A stretch of DNA of 64,000 bases from CAVZAB01 sp963773155. Lineage in GTDB: Bacteria > Pseudomonadota > Alphaproteobacteria > Rhizobiales > Beijerinckiaceae. The stretch is from positions 1-64,000 of the forward strand of contig CAVZAB010000006.1 of NCBI GenBank assembly GCA_963773155.1, given 5' to 3'. The notes beneath the pieces were generated by a model, which was given only the letters and a program-made list of their open reading frames with translations, ran no database searches and had not been told where the DNA came from. Position numbers and translations under genes: made by a program. Positions 54,914 through 64,000 of this stretch are shown one piece after another (within the stretch, counting starts at the first letter, position 1; every line of letters begins with the position of its first letter).

Positions 54914-57145
54914 ATGGGCGGATTGATGGAAACCAAGTTCAAGCGCGAACGCGCAATGGCCAAGACCCCTGCTTCGGGCCGGCCGGCGGCCAAGACCACA
55001 GCCGGGAATGCCGCGGCGCTATTCGGGTCGCATCGGTTCATTAACCGCGAATTGTCCTGGCTTGAGTTCAATCGCCGGGTGCTCGAGGAAGCCTCCAACA
55101 AGAATCATCCCTTGCTCGAACAATTGCGCTTCCTGTCGATTTCGGCCGACAATCTCGACGAATTCTTCATGGTAAGGGTCGCCGGACTGCGCGGCCAGAT
55201 GCGCAGCGGCGTCATGATGCCCTCCGAGGACGGTCTGACGCCGGCCGACCAATTGGTCCAGATCGGCGAGCGGGTCTCGCGGCTGGCCAGCGACCAGCAA
55301 CGGCGCTGGCGCGAACTGCGCCACGATCTCGCTGCGGCCGGCATCGTGCTGGTCGAGCCGGCCGACCTTTCGAAGCCGGAGCACAATTGGCTGCAGGATT
55401 ATTTCGGCCTGCATGTCTTTCCGATCCTGACGCCGCTTGCTGTCGATCCAGCGCATCCCTTTCCCTTCATCCCCAATCTCGGCTTCACGCTGGCGCTCGA
55501 GCTGGTGCACGGTGCCGACGCGCGCCGCCTCAACGCGCTGGTGCGGGTGCCGGCCAAGGTCGACCGCTTCATCCGCTTGCCGGACGCGCTCGGCAGCGGT
55601 TCACAACGGTTCATGGCGCTTGAGACGCTGATCGCCATGCATATCGTGCGGCTGTTTCCGGGCTACGAGGTGCGCGGCTCCGGCATGTTCCGGGTCATCC
55701 GCGACAGCGACATCGAGGTCGAGGAAGAGGCCGAAGACCTGGTCCTCCTGTTCGAGACGGCGCTGAAGCGCCGCCGCCGCGGGTCGGTGATCCGGCTCGA
55801 GGTGGATGCGCAAATGCCCGACAGTCTGCGTGGATTTGTCGCTGAGCAATTTGGCATCAGCAGCGACGAAATCTTCATCGTCGACGGGATGATGGCGCTC
55901 AACGAACTCGCCTTTCTGGTCGCCCTCGACCGGCCGGAACTCAAATTCAAGCCCTATAATGCTCGCTTTCCCGAGCGGGTCCGCGACAATGGCGGCGATT
56001 GTTTCGCGGCGATTCGGCAAAAGGACCTGGTCGTCCACCATCCCTACGAATCCTTTGACGTCGTCGTCCAGTTTCTCAACCAGGCCGCCCGCGACCCCAA
56101 TGTGGTGGCGATCAAGCAGACCCTGTACCGGACTTCGAACGACAGCCCGATCGTACGGGCGCTGATCGAGGCGGCCGAGGCTGGCAAATCGGTGACCGCT
56201 CTGGTCGAATTGAAGGCACGCTTCGACGAGGAGGCCAATATCCGTTGGGCGCGCGATCTCGAGCGCGCCGGGGCACAGGTCGTCTTTGGCTTCATCGAAT
56301 TGAAGACGCATGCCAAATTATCGATGGTGGTGCGCCGCGAGGCCGGCAATCTCGTCACCTATTGCCATGTCGGGACCGGCAATTATCACCCCCAGACCGC
56401 CCGCATCTATACCGACGTGTCGTTCTTCACCGCCGACCCGGCGATCGGCCGCGACATTTCGCTGATCTTCAATTACATCACCGGCTATGCCGAACCGGCG
56501 CATCTCGAGCGTATGGCCGTCTCGCCGCTGTCGCTGAAGGCGCGCATACTCGACCATATTGAGGCCGAAATCGGCTTTGCCAATCAGGGCAAGCCGGCGG
56601 CAATCTGGGCCAAGTGCAATGCGCTGGTCGATCCCCAGATCATCGACGCTCTCTATGCGGCAAGCGGCGCCGGCGTGCGAATCGAACTGGTCGTGCGCGG
56701 CATCTGCTGCCTGAGGCCGGGCGTGCCCGGGCTGTCCGACAATATCAGGGTGAAGTCGATCGTCGGCCGATTTCTCGAACATGCCCGCATTTTCGCCTTT
56801 GGCGGCGGCCACGGCCTGCCCCATAGCAAGGCCCATGTGTATATTTCGTCGGCCGACCTGATGCCGCGCAATCTCGACCGGCGGGTCGAGGCTCTGCTGC
56901 CGATTCTCAATCCAACGGTGCATGAACAGGTTCTCGACCAGATTTTGGTTGCCAATCTGATCGACAACCAGCAGAGCTATCGCGTCTTGCCCGACGGCGG
57001 CAGCGAGCGCATAGGCACCGCAGCCGGCGAAGAGCCATTCAACGCCCATTCCTATTTCATGACCAATCCGAGTCTCTCCGGCCGTGGAAAATCCCTCAAA
57101 GAATCCAGCCCAAAAACGCTCTTCAAACGTGGCGAAGGGCGCTGA
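54914..57145 (+). CDS. ppk: Polyphosphate kinase 1
   Basis: 743 residues (ATG at 54926 or 54956 would be shorter). It makes polyphosphate from ATP. The four PPK domains are present: NRELSWLEFNRRVLEEA near the N-terminus, then the phospholipase-D-like catalytic part with the autophosphorylated His in LKTHAKLSMV and HVGTGNYH. The 3' end overlaps ppx by 62 bases (or 17, if ppx starts at 57129). Confidence 0.95.
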   Translation: MGGLMETKFKRERAMAKTPASGRPAAKTTAGNAAALFGSHRFINRELSWLEFNRRVLEEASNKNHPLLEQLRFLSISADNLDEFFMVRVAGLRGQMRSGVMMPSEDGLTPADQLVQIGERVSRLASDQQRRWRELRHDLAAAGIVLVEPADLSKPEHNWLQDYFGLHVFPILTPLAVDPAHPFPFIPNLGFTLALELVHGADARRLNALVRVPAKVDRFIRLPDALGSGSQRFMALETLIAMHIVRLFPGYEVRGSGMFRVIRDSDIEVEEEAEDLVLLFETALKRRRRGSVIRLEVDAQMPDSLRGFVAEQFGISSDEIFIVDGMMALNELAFLVALDRPELKFKPYNARFPERVRDNGGDCFAAIRQKDLVVHHPYESFDVVVQFLNQAARDPNVVAIKQTLYRTSNDSPIVRALIEAAEAGKSVTALVELKARFDEEANIRWARDLERAGAQVVFGFIELKTHAKLSMVVRREAGNLVTYCHVGTGNYHPQTARIYTDVSFFTADPAIGRDISLIFNYITGYAEPAHLERMAVSPLSLKARILDHIEAEIGFANQGKPAAIWAKCNALVDPQIIDALYAASGAGVRIELVVRGICCLRPGVPGLSDNIRVKSIVGRFLEHARIFAFGGGHGLPHSKAHVYISSADLMPRNLDRRVEALLPILNPTVHEQVLDQILVANLIDNQQSYRVLPDGGSERIGTAAGEEPFNAHSYFMTNPSLSGRGKSLKESSPKTLFKRGEGR

Positions 57146-58667
57146 GCCCGCGCAAGCCGACGCCGGCCAGGCGCCGGGGCGGCTGGATGTCGGCAAACCC
57201 GTGGCGATCATCGATATCGGGTCGAACTCGGTGCGCCTGGTCGCTTATGAAGGCCTGACCCGGGCGCCGACGCCGATTTTCAACGAAAAGGTCATGTGCG
57301 GTCTCGGCCGCGGCGTCGCAAAGACCGGCAAATTGCCGCGCGAGGGAATCGAGCGGGCGCTCTCGGCGGTCCGGCGGTTCCGCATCTTGTGCGATGTGAT
57401 GGGCTGCGGCGATGTGCATATTCTGGCGACTGCCGCGGCGCGCGACGCCAAGAATGGCGGCGAATTCCTGGGCGCGGCGAGCGAGGCCGCCGGCGCCGAG
57501 GTTGAACTCTTGTCGGGCGCGCGCGAGGCGCATCTTTCTGCCCTCGGCGTCGTCTCGTCGATCCATGCTCCTGACGGCGTCGTCGGCGATCTTGGCGGCG
57601 GCTCGCTCGAGTTGATCGATGTCAAGGGCCACCGACTTGGCCGCGGCCTGACGTTGCCGCTCGGCGGATTGGCGCTGCGCGACAATTCGAACGATTCGCC
57701 GAAACGGGCGGTCCGCATCGTGCGCGAGGCCTTGGCCAAGCCGGCGCCGCTCGACGGCCTGCGCGGGCGCAGTTTCTACGCGGTCGGCGGAACCTGGCGG
57801 GCGCTGGCGCGCCTGCATATGTCGCAGCGCAATTATCCGCTGCATGTCATGCACAATTATGTCATTCCGGCCGGCGATGCCGCCGATTTTGCCGCCCTGG
57901 TCGAGCGGGTCGAGGCCGAGCAGTTGATCTCGATCGCCGCAGTCGCTTCCGCCCGCCGGCCCTTGCTTGCCTATGGCGCAGTTGTCCTCGACGAGCTGAT
58001 CCGCCGGGCGCGCCCCAAGGAAATCGTCATTTCGGCCCTTGGCGTGCGCGAGGGGCTTCTCTACGAGCGTCTGGCCGACGGCGTTCGCCGGCAGGACCCG
58101 CTGTTGGCGGCGGCGCGCGAACTGAATCTCTTGCGCTCGCGCTCGCCCCAGCATGGCGAGGATCTGTGCGGCTGGAGCGACGTTTTCATGCGCTCGACCC
58201 ATTTCGAGGAAACGGCAGACGATCGCCGCCTGCGCCATGCGGCCTGCCTTCTCGCCGATATCGGGTGGCGCGCCCACCCTGATTATCGGGGCGAGCAATC
58301 GCTCAACATAATCGCCCACGCTGCCTTCATCGGCATCGATCATCCCGGGCGGGCGTTTCTCGCTTTGAGCGCGGCCTATCGGCACATGGGGCTCGAGGAT
58401 GACGTCAGTCAGAAGATCCGCGGACTGGTCTCCGCCAGGCTGCTCGACCGGGCCCGCATCATCGGCGCGGCCATGCGGGTCGCCTACATAGTGTCGGCCG
58501 CCATGCCGGGCGTCCTGCCTGTCGCGCCTTTGCGCTGTGCGCGCGGCAAGCTGACCTTAAGTCTGCCGGCCCGGCTCGCCGATCTCGCCAATGAGCGCCT
58601 GGTCAACCGTCTCAAGCAATTGGCCCGGCTAATTGGCCGGGAGCCGGAAATCAAGCTGGGGCATTAG
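57084..58667 (+). CDS. ppx: Exopolyphosphatase / Ppx-GppA phosphatase
   Basis: 527 residues from GTG 57084 (GTG 57129 is also possible; neither has a strong ribosome-binding site). It releases phosphate from polyphosphate ends. The Ppx/GppA fold begins IIDIGSNSVRLV, then DLGGGSLELID, and an HD-like C-terminal domain. Making ppk and ppx overlap suggests balanced synthesis of the pair. It converges with rnd with a 17-base overlap. Confidence 0.92.
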   Translation: MENPSKNPAQKRSSNVAKGAEPAQADAGQAPGRLDVGKPVAIIDIGSNSVRLVAYEGLTRAPTPIFNEKVMCGLGRGVAKTGKLPREGIERALSAVRRFRILCDVMGCGDVHILATAAARDAKNGGEFLGAASEAAGAEVELLSGAREAHLSALGVVSSIHAPDGVVGDLGGGSLELIDVKGHRLGRGLTLPLGGLALRDNSNDSPKRAVRIVREALAKPAPLDGLRGRSFYAVGGTWRALARLHMSQRNYPLHVMHNYVIPAGDAADFAALVERVEAEQLISIAAVASARRPLLAYGAVVLDELIRRARPKEIVISALGVREGLLYERLADGVRRQDPLLAAARELNLLRSRSPQHGEDLCGWSDVFMRSTHFEETADDRRLRHAACLLADIGWRAHPDYRGEQSLNIIAHAAFIGIDHPGRAFLALSAAYRHMGLEDDVSQKIRGLVSARLLDRARIIGAAMRVAYIVSAAMPGVLPVAPLRCARGKLTLSLPARLADLANERLVNRLKQLARLIGREPEIKLGH

Positions 58668-59829
58668 GCGGGGCGCCGTCTTGCCATTCGAGCAGGACGA
58701 CCTTGCCGGCCTCGACCGTGAGGGCAAGGCGGCCATGCTTGAGCTCGATCGCTCGCGAACCAAACAATTCCCGTCGCCAGCCGTGGACTGCCGGCACGTC
58801 GGCCTCGTCGTTGCCGGCAATTTCTTCGAGATCCTCGACGGTCGCGATCATTTTGGCGGCAACACCGTGTTTCTCGGCCACCTGTCGCAGCAGAACTTTC
58901 AACAATTCGACCGTGGCGCTCTGGCCATTGCCCGAGCGACGCTCGCGGGCAATGGCCGGTAAACTCTTGGGATCGCGGTCGAGTCCGCGCAGCACCGCGG
59001 CAAGAATGTCCGCCCCATTGCGCGAGCGCTCCATCCCCTTGGGAAAGGCCCGCAGATTGGCCAGAGCGTCGAGCGTCCGCGGAGCCGCCAGCGCTATCTC
59101 GACGAGAACCTCATCCTTGAGGATGCGCGAACGGGGTACGTCACGGGTCTGGGCCTCGGATTCGCGCCAGGCGGCAAGTTCCATCAAGACGGCGATGTCA
59201 CGTGGCTTGCGGGCCCGGTTCTTGAAGCGTTCCCAAGCGTTTTCCGGATGTTGTTCATAGGTGGCCGGGCTGGTCAGCGTCTTCATTTCATCGGCGAGCC
59301 AGGCCAGGCGGCCGGATTTCTGCAGCCGTCCCAACAAGGCGACGTAAATGTCGCGCAAATGGGTCACGTCCTTGATTGCGTAGTCGATCTGGGCCTCCGA
59401 CAGCGGCCGGCGCGACCAGTCGGTGAAGCGCGAGGATTTGTCGATCGTGACTTTGCAGATCGACTGGGCAAGTTCGCCATAGGAGACCTGGTCACCAAAG
59501 CCGCAGACCATGGCCGCGACCTGCGTGTCGAACAGCGGCGATGGAATCAGCCGGGCGAGATTCCATATGATCTCAAGGTCTTGGCGGGCCGCATGGAAAA
59601 CCTTCACGAGAGAGCTGCAGAGCATGAGCTCGAACACGGGCGCCAGATCGAGGCCCGGCGCCAGCGCGTCTACGGCGACGGCCTCGGCGTCAGAGGCCAT
59701 CTGGATGACGCAGACTTTCGGCCAAAAGGTCGTCTCCCGGAGGAATTCCGTATCGACGGTAACGAAAGCATGCTGTTTGAACCTTGCGCAGGCCGCGGCG
59801 AGGTCCTCATTGGCGACGATCAGATTCAT
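58651..59829 (-). CDS. rnd: Ribonuclease D
   Basis: 392 residues. A 3'-5' exonuclease for tRNA processing with DEDD motifs VDTEFLRE (about 21), VFHAARQDLEI and YAIKDVTHLRDIY, followed by an HRDC domain (RDVPRSRILKDEVLVEIAL). The start is ATG 59829. Diverges from aspS. Confidence 0.94.
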   Translation of the reverse strand: MNLIVANEDLAAACARFKQHAFVTVDTEFLRETTFWPKVCVIQMASDAEAVAVDALAPGLDLAPVFELMLCSSLVKVFHAARQDLEIIWNLARLIPSPLFDTQVAAMVCGFGDQVSYGELAQSICKVTIDKSSRFTDWSRRPLSEAQIDYAIKDVTHLRDIYVALLGRLQKSGRLAWLADEMKTLTSPATYEQHPENAWERFKNRARKPRDIAVLMELAAWRESEAQTRDVPRSRILKDEVLVEIALAAPRTLDALANLRAFPKGMERSRNGADILAAVLRGLDRDPKSLPAIARERRSGNGQSATVELLKVLLRQVAEKHGVAAKMIATVEDLEEIAGNDEADVPAVHGWRRELFGSRAIELKHGRLALTVEAGKVVLLEWQDGAPPNAPA

Positions 59830-59966
59830 GGCCGGGACCTATAACCGAAACGCCGGCCAAGCGCGAGACGCTGTTTGCGTCATCGGTGGCCCAGCTTGAC
59901 AAAGCGCGGAGCCCATGCGCTTTTCCGCCGCCATTCCCATGGGGAATCGGAGTGTTGGTAAGTCTT

Positions 59967-61736
59967 ATGCATCGCTACCGCTCTCATACCTGCGGCGAGC
60001 TACGTCCGACCGACGCCGGTCAGGCCGTCAGATTGTCCGGCTGGTGCCACCGCATTCGCGACCACGGCGGGGTTCTGTTTATCGACCTGCGCGACCATTA
60101 CGGCATGACCCAATGCGTCATCGATCCCGATTCGCCGGCCTTTGCTGCTGCCGAAAGCCTGCGCGCCGAATGGGTGGTGCGGATTGACGGGCAGGCGCGG
60201 CTGCGGCCGCCAGGGACCGAAAACCGCGACTTGCCGAGTGGCCTTATCGAAGTATTCGTGACCGAGGTCGAGGTCCTCGGCAGAGCGAGCGAATTGCCGC
60301 TGCCGGTTTTCGGCGAACAGGATTATCCAGAAGAGACGCGGCTGAAATACCGCTTCCTGGATTTGCGGCGCGAGCGCCTGCATCGCAATATCATGTTGCG
60401 TGGCCAGGTGGTCGATCGGGTCCGGGCGCGCATGAAAGGGCAGGGGTTCTTCGAATTTCAAACCCCGATCCTGACCGCCTCCTCGCCAGAGGGGGCCCGC
60501 GACTTTTTGGTGCCTTCGCGATTGCACCCGGGAAAGTTCTATGCCCTGCCGCAGGCGCCCCAGCAATATAAGCAGCTGATCATGATGGCGGGGTTCGACC
60601 GCTATTTTCAAATCGCTCCGTGCTTTCGTGATGAGGATCCGCGTGCCGACCGGCTGCCCGGCGAATTCTACCAGCTCGATCTGGAAATGAGCTTCGTTAC
60701 TCAGGACGACGTTTTTGCCGCCGTGGAACCGGTTATCCGGGGCATCTTCGAGGAATTTGGCGGCGGCAGGCCGGTGACGCCGGTATTTCCGCGCATCACC
60801 TACGCCGACAGCCTGCGCAAGTACGGGACCGACAAGCCTGATCTCCGCAACCCCCTGCTCCTGGCCGATGCCTCGGCGCATTTTCGCGGCGGCGGATTCA
60901 AATTGTTTGCCCGCCTCCTCGACCAGCCGGGCAATGAAGTCTGGGCCCTGCCGGCCCCGGGCGGCGGCCAACGCAGCTTCTGCGACCGGATCAATGGCTG
61001 GGCCCAGGGAGAAGGCCAGCCGGGGCTGGGTTATATTTTTTGGCGCGAAGGGAGCGCAGCCGGGCCGATCGCCAACAATATTGGCGCCGAGCGCAGTGCA
61101 GCGATCCGACAGACGCTCGGGCTTAGCGACGGCGATGCCGCCTTCTTTGTCGCCGGCGACCCAGCCAAATTCACCGCCTTCGCCGGTCTTGCCCGAACCC
61201 GCGTTGCCACCGAATTGAAGCTCATCGACAGCGAGCGGTTCGAATTTGCCTGGATCGTCGATTTTCCGATGTATGAATGGAACGACGATGAGAAACGGGT
61301 CGATTTCTCGCACAATCCGTTTTCGATGCCGCAGGGCGGCCTCGAGGCCCTCGAGGCGCAGGACCCTCTATCTTTGACGGCGTTCCAATACGACATCGCC
61401 TGCAACGGCTACGAATTGGCGTCGGGCGCCATTCGCAACCATCGTCCAGATGTGATGCGCAAGGCCTTTGCGATAGCCGGCTATGGCGAGGCGGTCCTCG
61501 AGGAGCGCTTCGGCGGCATGTACCGCGCGTTCCACTTTGGCGCGCCGCCACATGGCGGAATGGCGGCCGGAATCGACCGGATCGTCATGCTGCTTGCCGG
61601 TGAGCACAATCTGCGTGAAATCTCGCTGTTTCCCATGAACCAGCGCGCCGAGGACATTCTGATGGGCGCGCCCTCCAATGTGGCCACAAAGCAATTGCGG
61701 GAACTCCATATTCAGCTCAACCTGCCGCAAAAATGA
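59967..61736 (+). CDS. aspS: Aspartyl-tRNA synthetase
   Basis: 589 residues from ATG 59967 (MHRYRSHTCGELR). Class II synthetase: an OB-fold anticodon domain (GWCHRIRDHGGVLFIDLRDHYG), motif 2 (CFRDEDPRADRLPGEFYQLD) and motif 3 (GMAAGIDRIVMLL), and a bacterial GAD insert. A weak promoter-like TTGACA lies at 59896-59901. The longer upstream frame is antisense to rnd and is not used. Confidence 0.96.
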   Translation: MHRYRSHTCGELRPTDAGQAVRLSGWCHRIRDHGGVLFIDLRDHYGMTQCVIDPDSPAFAAAESLRAEWVVRIDGQARLRPPGTENRDLPSGLIEVFVTEVEVLGRASELPLPVFGEQDYPEETRLKYRFLDLRRERLHRNIMLRGQVVDRVRARMKGQGFFEFQTPILTASSPEGARDFLVPSRLHPGKFYALPQAPQQYKQLIMMAGFDRYFQIAPCFRDEDPRADRLPGEFYQLDLEMSFVTQDDVFAAVEPVIRGIFEEFGGGRPVTPVFPRITYADSLRKYGTDKPDLRNPLLLADASAHFRGGGFKLFARLLDQPGNEVWALPAPGGGQRSFCDRINGWAQGEGQPGLGYIFWREGSAAGPIANNIGAERSAAIRQTLGLSDGDAAFFVAGDPAKFTAFAGLARTRVATELKLIDSERFEFAWIVDFPMYEWNDDEKRVDFSHNPFSMPQGGLEALEAQDPLSLTAFQYDIACNGYELASGAIRNHRPDVMRKAFAIAGYGEAVLEERFGGMYRAFHFGAPPHGGMAAGIDRIVMLLAGEHNLREISLFPMNQRAEDILMGAPSNVATKQLRELHIQLNLPQK

Positions 61737-61746
61737 GGGTCGCCCC

Positions 61747-62478
61747 ATGCAGACCATTGCCTGCATCAAATGGGGCACGGCCTATCCCGACGAGTACGTC
61801 AACCGGCTATATCGAGGCGTCATGCGCCACGTCGGCCGGCCGAGCCGCTTCATTCTGTTCGCCGACCAGGCGGATCGGCTCGAGCCGGGGATAATCGCCA
61901 AGCCAATTCCGCCCTTTGCATTGCCGGCCACGGGCATGCGCGGCGGCCCCTGGCGAAAATTGGCGCTCTGGTCGCCCGATCTCGATGTCAGTGGCGACAT
62001 TCTGTTTCTCGATCTCGACGTGGTGGTGACCGGCGCGCTCGACCCGTTCTTCGACTACGAGCCCGGCAAGCTCTGCCTGATCCGCAATTGGACCCAGGCC
62101 GGCGACGGGATCGGCAATTCGTCGGTTATGCGGTTTCGCGCCCATTCCGCCCCACATCTGTTCGAGGCCTTCGAACGCGACCCGATCGCAATGTCGTTTC
62201 GCTGCGTCAACGAGCAAATGTACATCACCCGCGATTGCGGCCTGCCATTGGCTTTTTGGCCGGATCCTTGGTGCCCAAGCTTCAAGCACATGTTGCAGCC
62301 CCGCTTTCCCGCCAATCTCTGGCGTCAGGCCGACTTGCCGGCCGAGGCGCGGATCGTCATCTTCACCGGCCATCCGCGACCGCACGAGGCCGCCACAGGC
62401 GAATGGCCGGCGCCCTGGTACAAAAAGCACTACAAATCCATGCGGCCGGTTTCGTGGTTGGCCGAGCACTGGCGCTAG
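61747..62478 (+). CDS. Small glycosyltransferase-like protein
   Basis: 243 residues from ATG 61747, 10 bases after aspS. A DxD-type motif (FLDLDVVVTG) follows a nucleotide-sugar-binding N-terminus, with RNWTQAGDGIGNSSVMRF. It looks like a stand-alone glycosyltransferase (GT8/GT-A-like), with no transmembrane segment. Acceptor unknown. Confidence 0.65.
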   Translation: MQTIACIKWGTAYPDEYVNRLYRGVMRHVGRPSRFILFADQADRLEPGIIAKPIPPFALPATGMRGGPWRKLALWSPDLDVSGDILFLDLDVVVTGALDPFFDYEPGKLCLIRNWTQAGDGIGNSSVMRFRAHSAPHLFEAFERDPIAMSFRCVNEQMYITRDCGLPLAFWPDPWCPSFKHMLQPRFPANLWRQADLPAEARIVIFTGHPRPHEAATGEWPAPWYKKHYKSMRPVSWLAEHWR

Positions 62479-62509
62479 CAAGGCCGCATGGCGGATCGGA
62501 GAGGAAAGC

Positions 62510-64000
62510 ATGACCTCGCATATGTCGGACGACCTGCGAGCTGGGGCGCTCGTCTACCATCGGCTGCCCAAGCCCGGCAAACTCGAGATCCAGGCTACCA
62601 AGCCGCTCGGCAACCAGCGTGATCTCGCGCTCGCCTATTCGCCGGGTGTGGCGGCCGCCTGCGAGGCAATCGTCGCCGATCCCGGCGCCGCCGGCGAATT
62701 GACCGCCCGGCAAAACCTGGTCGCGGTGGTCAGCAATGGCACGGCCGTCCTCGGGCTTGGCAATATCGGCCCGCTCGCGGCCAAGCCGGTCATGGAAGGC
62801 AAGGCGGTGCTGTTCAAGAAATTCGCCGGGATTGACGTCTTCGACATCGAGCTCGCGGAAAATGACGTCGCGAAATTGGTCGATATCATAGTTGCTCTTG
62901 AGCCGAGCTTCGGTGGCATCAATCTTGAGGATATCAAGGCGCCGGAATGTTTCGAGGTGGAGCGTCAATGCCGGGCCCGGATGGCGATCCCGGTCTTCCA
63001 TGACGACCAGCACGGCACGGCCATCATTGTCGCGGCGGCCGTCCTCAACGGCCTCGAGTTTGCCGGCAAGCCGATCGACAAGGTCAAGCTCGTGGCATCG
63101 GGCGCGGGGGCGGCCGCGATTGCCTGCCTCGACCTTTTGGTTTCGCTTGGCGTGCGACGCGAGAACATTTTCGTCAGCGATCTCGCAGGAGTCGTCCACG
63201 ACGGGCGCGAGCGGCTAATGGACCCGTGGAAAGCCGTCTATGCCCAGCAGACCGACGCCCGCACGCTTGGCGATATCATCGGCGGCGCCGATGTTTTTCT
63301 CGGCCTCTCCGCCGGCAATGTCCTGACGCCCCGCATGGTGCAACGCATGGCGCCGGATCCGTTGATTATGGCGCTGGCCAATCCGACCCCGGAAATCATG
63401 CCCGAGGCGGCAATTGCGGTGCGGCCGGACGCGATGATCTGCACCGGCCGATCGGATTTTCCCAATCAGGTCAACAATGTTCTTTGCTTTCCCTACATTT
63501 TCCGCGGGGCGCTGGATGTCCGCGCGACGACGATCAACGAGGCCATGAAAATGGCGGCGGTCCGGGCCATCGCGCAGCTGGCGCGCGAGGCGCCGTCCGA
63601 CGTCGTTGCGCGCGCCTCCGACGGCGAGGTCCGCCGTTTCGGCAAGGATTCGCTCATTCCCTCGCCATTCGATCCGCGGCTGATTTTACGGATCGCCCCC
63701 GCCGTCGCGAGAGCAGCGATGGAGAGCGGGGTGGCAGGCAAGCCGATTGCCGATTTCGAGGCCTACGACGCGACTTTGTCGGGCTTTGTTTTCCGCTCCG
63801 GCTTCTTGATGAAACCCCTGTTCACTCAGGCAAAATCCAACCCCAAGCGGGTCATCTACGCGGATGGCGAGGACGAGCGGGTGCTGCGCGCCGCCCAGGT
63901 GGTCGTCGAGGAGGGGATTGCTCGTCCGCTGCTGATCGGCAGGCCCGCGGTGGTCGAGACGAGGCTACAGCGCTACGGCTTGTCGATCCGGCCGGGCCGC
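62510..64000 (+). CDS. maeB: NADP-dependent malic enzyme, MaeB type (3' end outside window)
   Basis: 497 residues visible, open to the edge. AGAGGAAAGC precedes the ATG. It decarboxylates malate to pyruvate. Motifs: DLALAYSPGVAAAC, metal-binding VFHDDQHGTA, NADP-binding VASGAGAAAIA, and CTGRSDFPNQVNN. From about residue 430 a phosphate-acetyltransferase-like domain begins (KRVIYADGEDERVLRAAQ), which marks the large MaeB form of about 760 residues. The ORF is missed if only closed frames are listed. Confidence 0.95.
   Translation, partial: MTSHMSDDLRAGALVYHRLPKPGKLEIQATKPLGNQRDLALAYSPGVAAACEAIVADPGAAGELTARQNLVAVVSNGTAVLGLGNIGPLAAKPVMEGKAVLFKKFAGIDVFDIELAENDVAKLVDIIVALEPSFGGINLEDIKAPECFEVERQCRARMAIPVFHDDQHGTAIIVAAAVLNGLEFAGKPIDKVKLVASGAGAAAIACLDLLVSLGVRRENIFVSDLAGVVHDGRERLMDPWKAVYAQQTDARTLGDIIGGADVFLGLSAGNVLTPRMVQRMAPDPLIMALANPTPEIMPEAAIAVRPDAMICTGRSDFPNQVNNVLCFPYIFRGALDVRATTINEAMKMAAVRAIAQLAREAPSDVVARASDGEVRRFGKDSLIPSPFDPRLILRIAPAVARAAMESGVAGKPIADFEAYDATLSGFVFRSGFLMKPLFTQAKSNPKRVIYADGEDERVLRAAQVVVEEGIARPLLIGRPAVVETRLQRYGLSIRPGR

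Noticed and set aside
54956..54958. Internal ATG as the ppk start
   Set aside because: Possible, but the upstream ATGs at 54914 and 54926 are in frame and none has a clearly better ribosome-binding site.
57123..58385. 420-codon minus-strand frame
   Set aside because: Antisense to ppx; no motif and no ribosome-binding site.
60000..61313. 437-codon minus-strand frame
   Set aside because: Antisense to aspS. Shadow frame.
62363..63199. 278-codon minus-strand frame
   Set aside because: Antisense to maeB, whose open plus-strand frame runs through the window edge.
1..64000. tRNA, rRNA or CRISPR arrays
   Set aside because: I looked for the usual T-loop and CCA-end patterns and for regularly spaced repeats and saw none; the GTTCGAAT-like matches lie inside coding genes such as aspS. 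A tRNA scan would settle it.

Overview
The window is high-GC bacterial DNA packed with genes. It carries no rRNA, tRNA or CRISPR array that I could recognise. Gene content and order point to an alphaproteobacterium: rpsF-rpsR-DUF2232-rplI with dnaB-alr-radA-cvpA-purF, fabD-fabG-acpP-fabF-mltG-yicC-gmk, lptF-lptG-lptD-surA-pdxA-rsmA, and purM/purN beside pgsA-perM-hdaA-ppk-ppx/rnd/aspS-maeB. A bacteriochlorophyll pair (bchE-bchJ) suggests a phototrophic purple bacterium or a relative, possibly Rhodospirillales-like. The order-level placement is inference only.

Layout. 1-6.5 kb: the end of an ada/ogt DNA-repair gene, about 700 bases with no recognisable gene, then a complete branched-chain amino-acid ABC importer (livJ-G-F-H-M, minus strand). 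7.0-11.5 kb is the accessory part: a GNAT acetyltransferase, bchE-bchJ behind an exact FNR-type box, and an IS110-family element of the IS1111 type with 14-bp perfect subterminal inverted repeats and a downstream non-coding segment where a guide RNA is expected. 11.5-16 kb: an orphan TAXI binding protein with an overlapping membrane-anchored Pro/Ala-rich protein, then a YfgM-like protein and der. 16-27 kb: housekeeping genes on the minus strand (SDR, purF, cvpA, radA, alr, dnaB; rplI, DUF2232, rpsR, rpsF), with galM in the opposite direction between the two blocks. 27-35.4 kb: fatty-acid synthesis genes, mltG, aqpZ, yicC and gmk. 35.4-43 kb: rsmA-pdxA-surA-lptD-lptG-lptF, a ribosome/cofactor/outer-membrane assembly operon. 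43-48 kb: pepA, a secreted protein, holC, an ABC-F protein and ndk. 48-64 kb: a molybdopterin oxidoreductase, purN-purM, a CDP-alcohol phosphatidyltransferase, a PerM permease, hdaA, ppk-ppx, rnd, aspS, a small glycosyltransferase-like protein and the start of maeB.

Genes are mostly joined by 4-base ATGA/GTGA overlaps, so translational coupling is common. Convergent pairs abut or overlap, and intrinsic terminators are nearly absent.

Two things stand out about the sequence itself. First, five genes that are normally essential (alr, gmk, lptF, lptG, lptD) carry single-base indels, which looks more like base-level assembly error than gene decay. Second, the acyl carrier protein has Leu where the phosphopantetheine-bearing Ser must be (TTG for TCG), which may be another such error or a real oddity. 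The most biologically interesting items are the small FNR-controlled bchEJ unit outside any visible photosynthesis cluster, and the IS1111-type element whose 3' non-coding region repeats the sequence at its own left junction.
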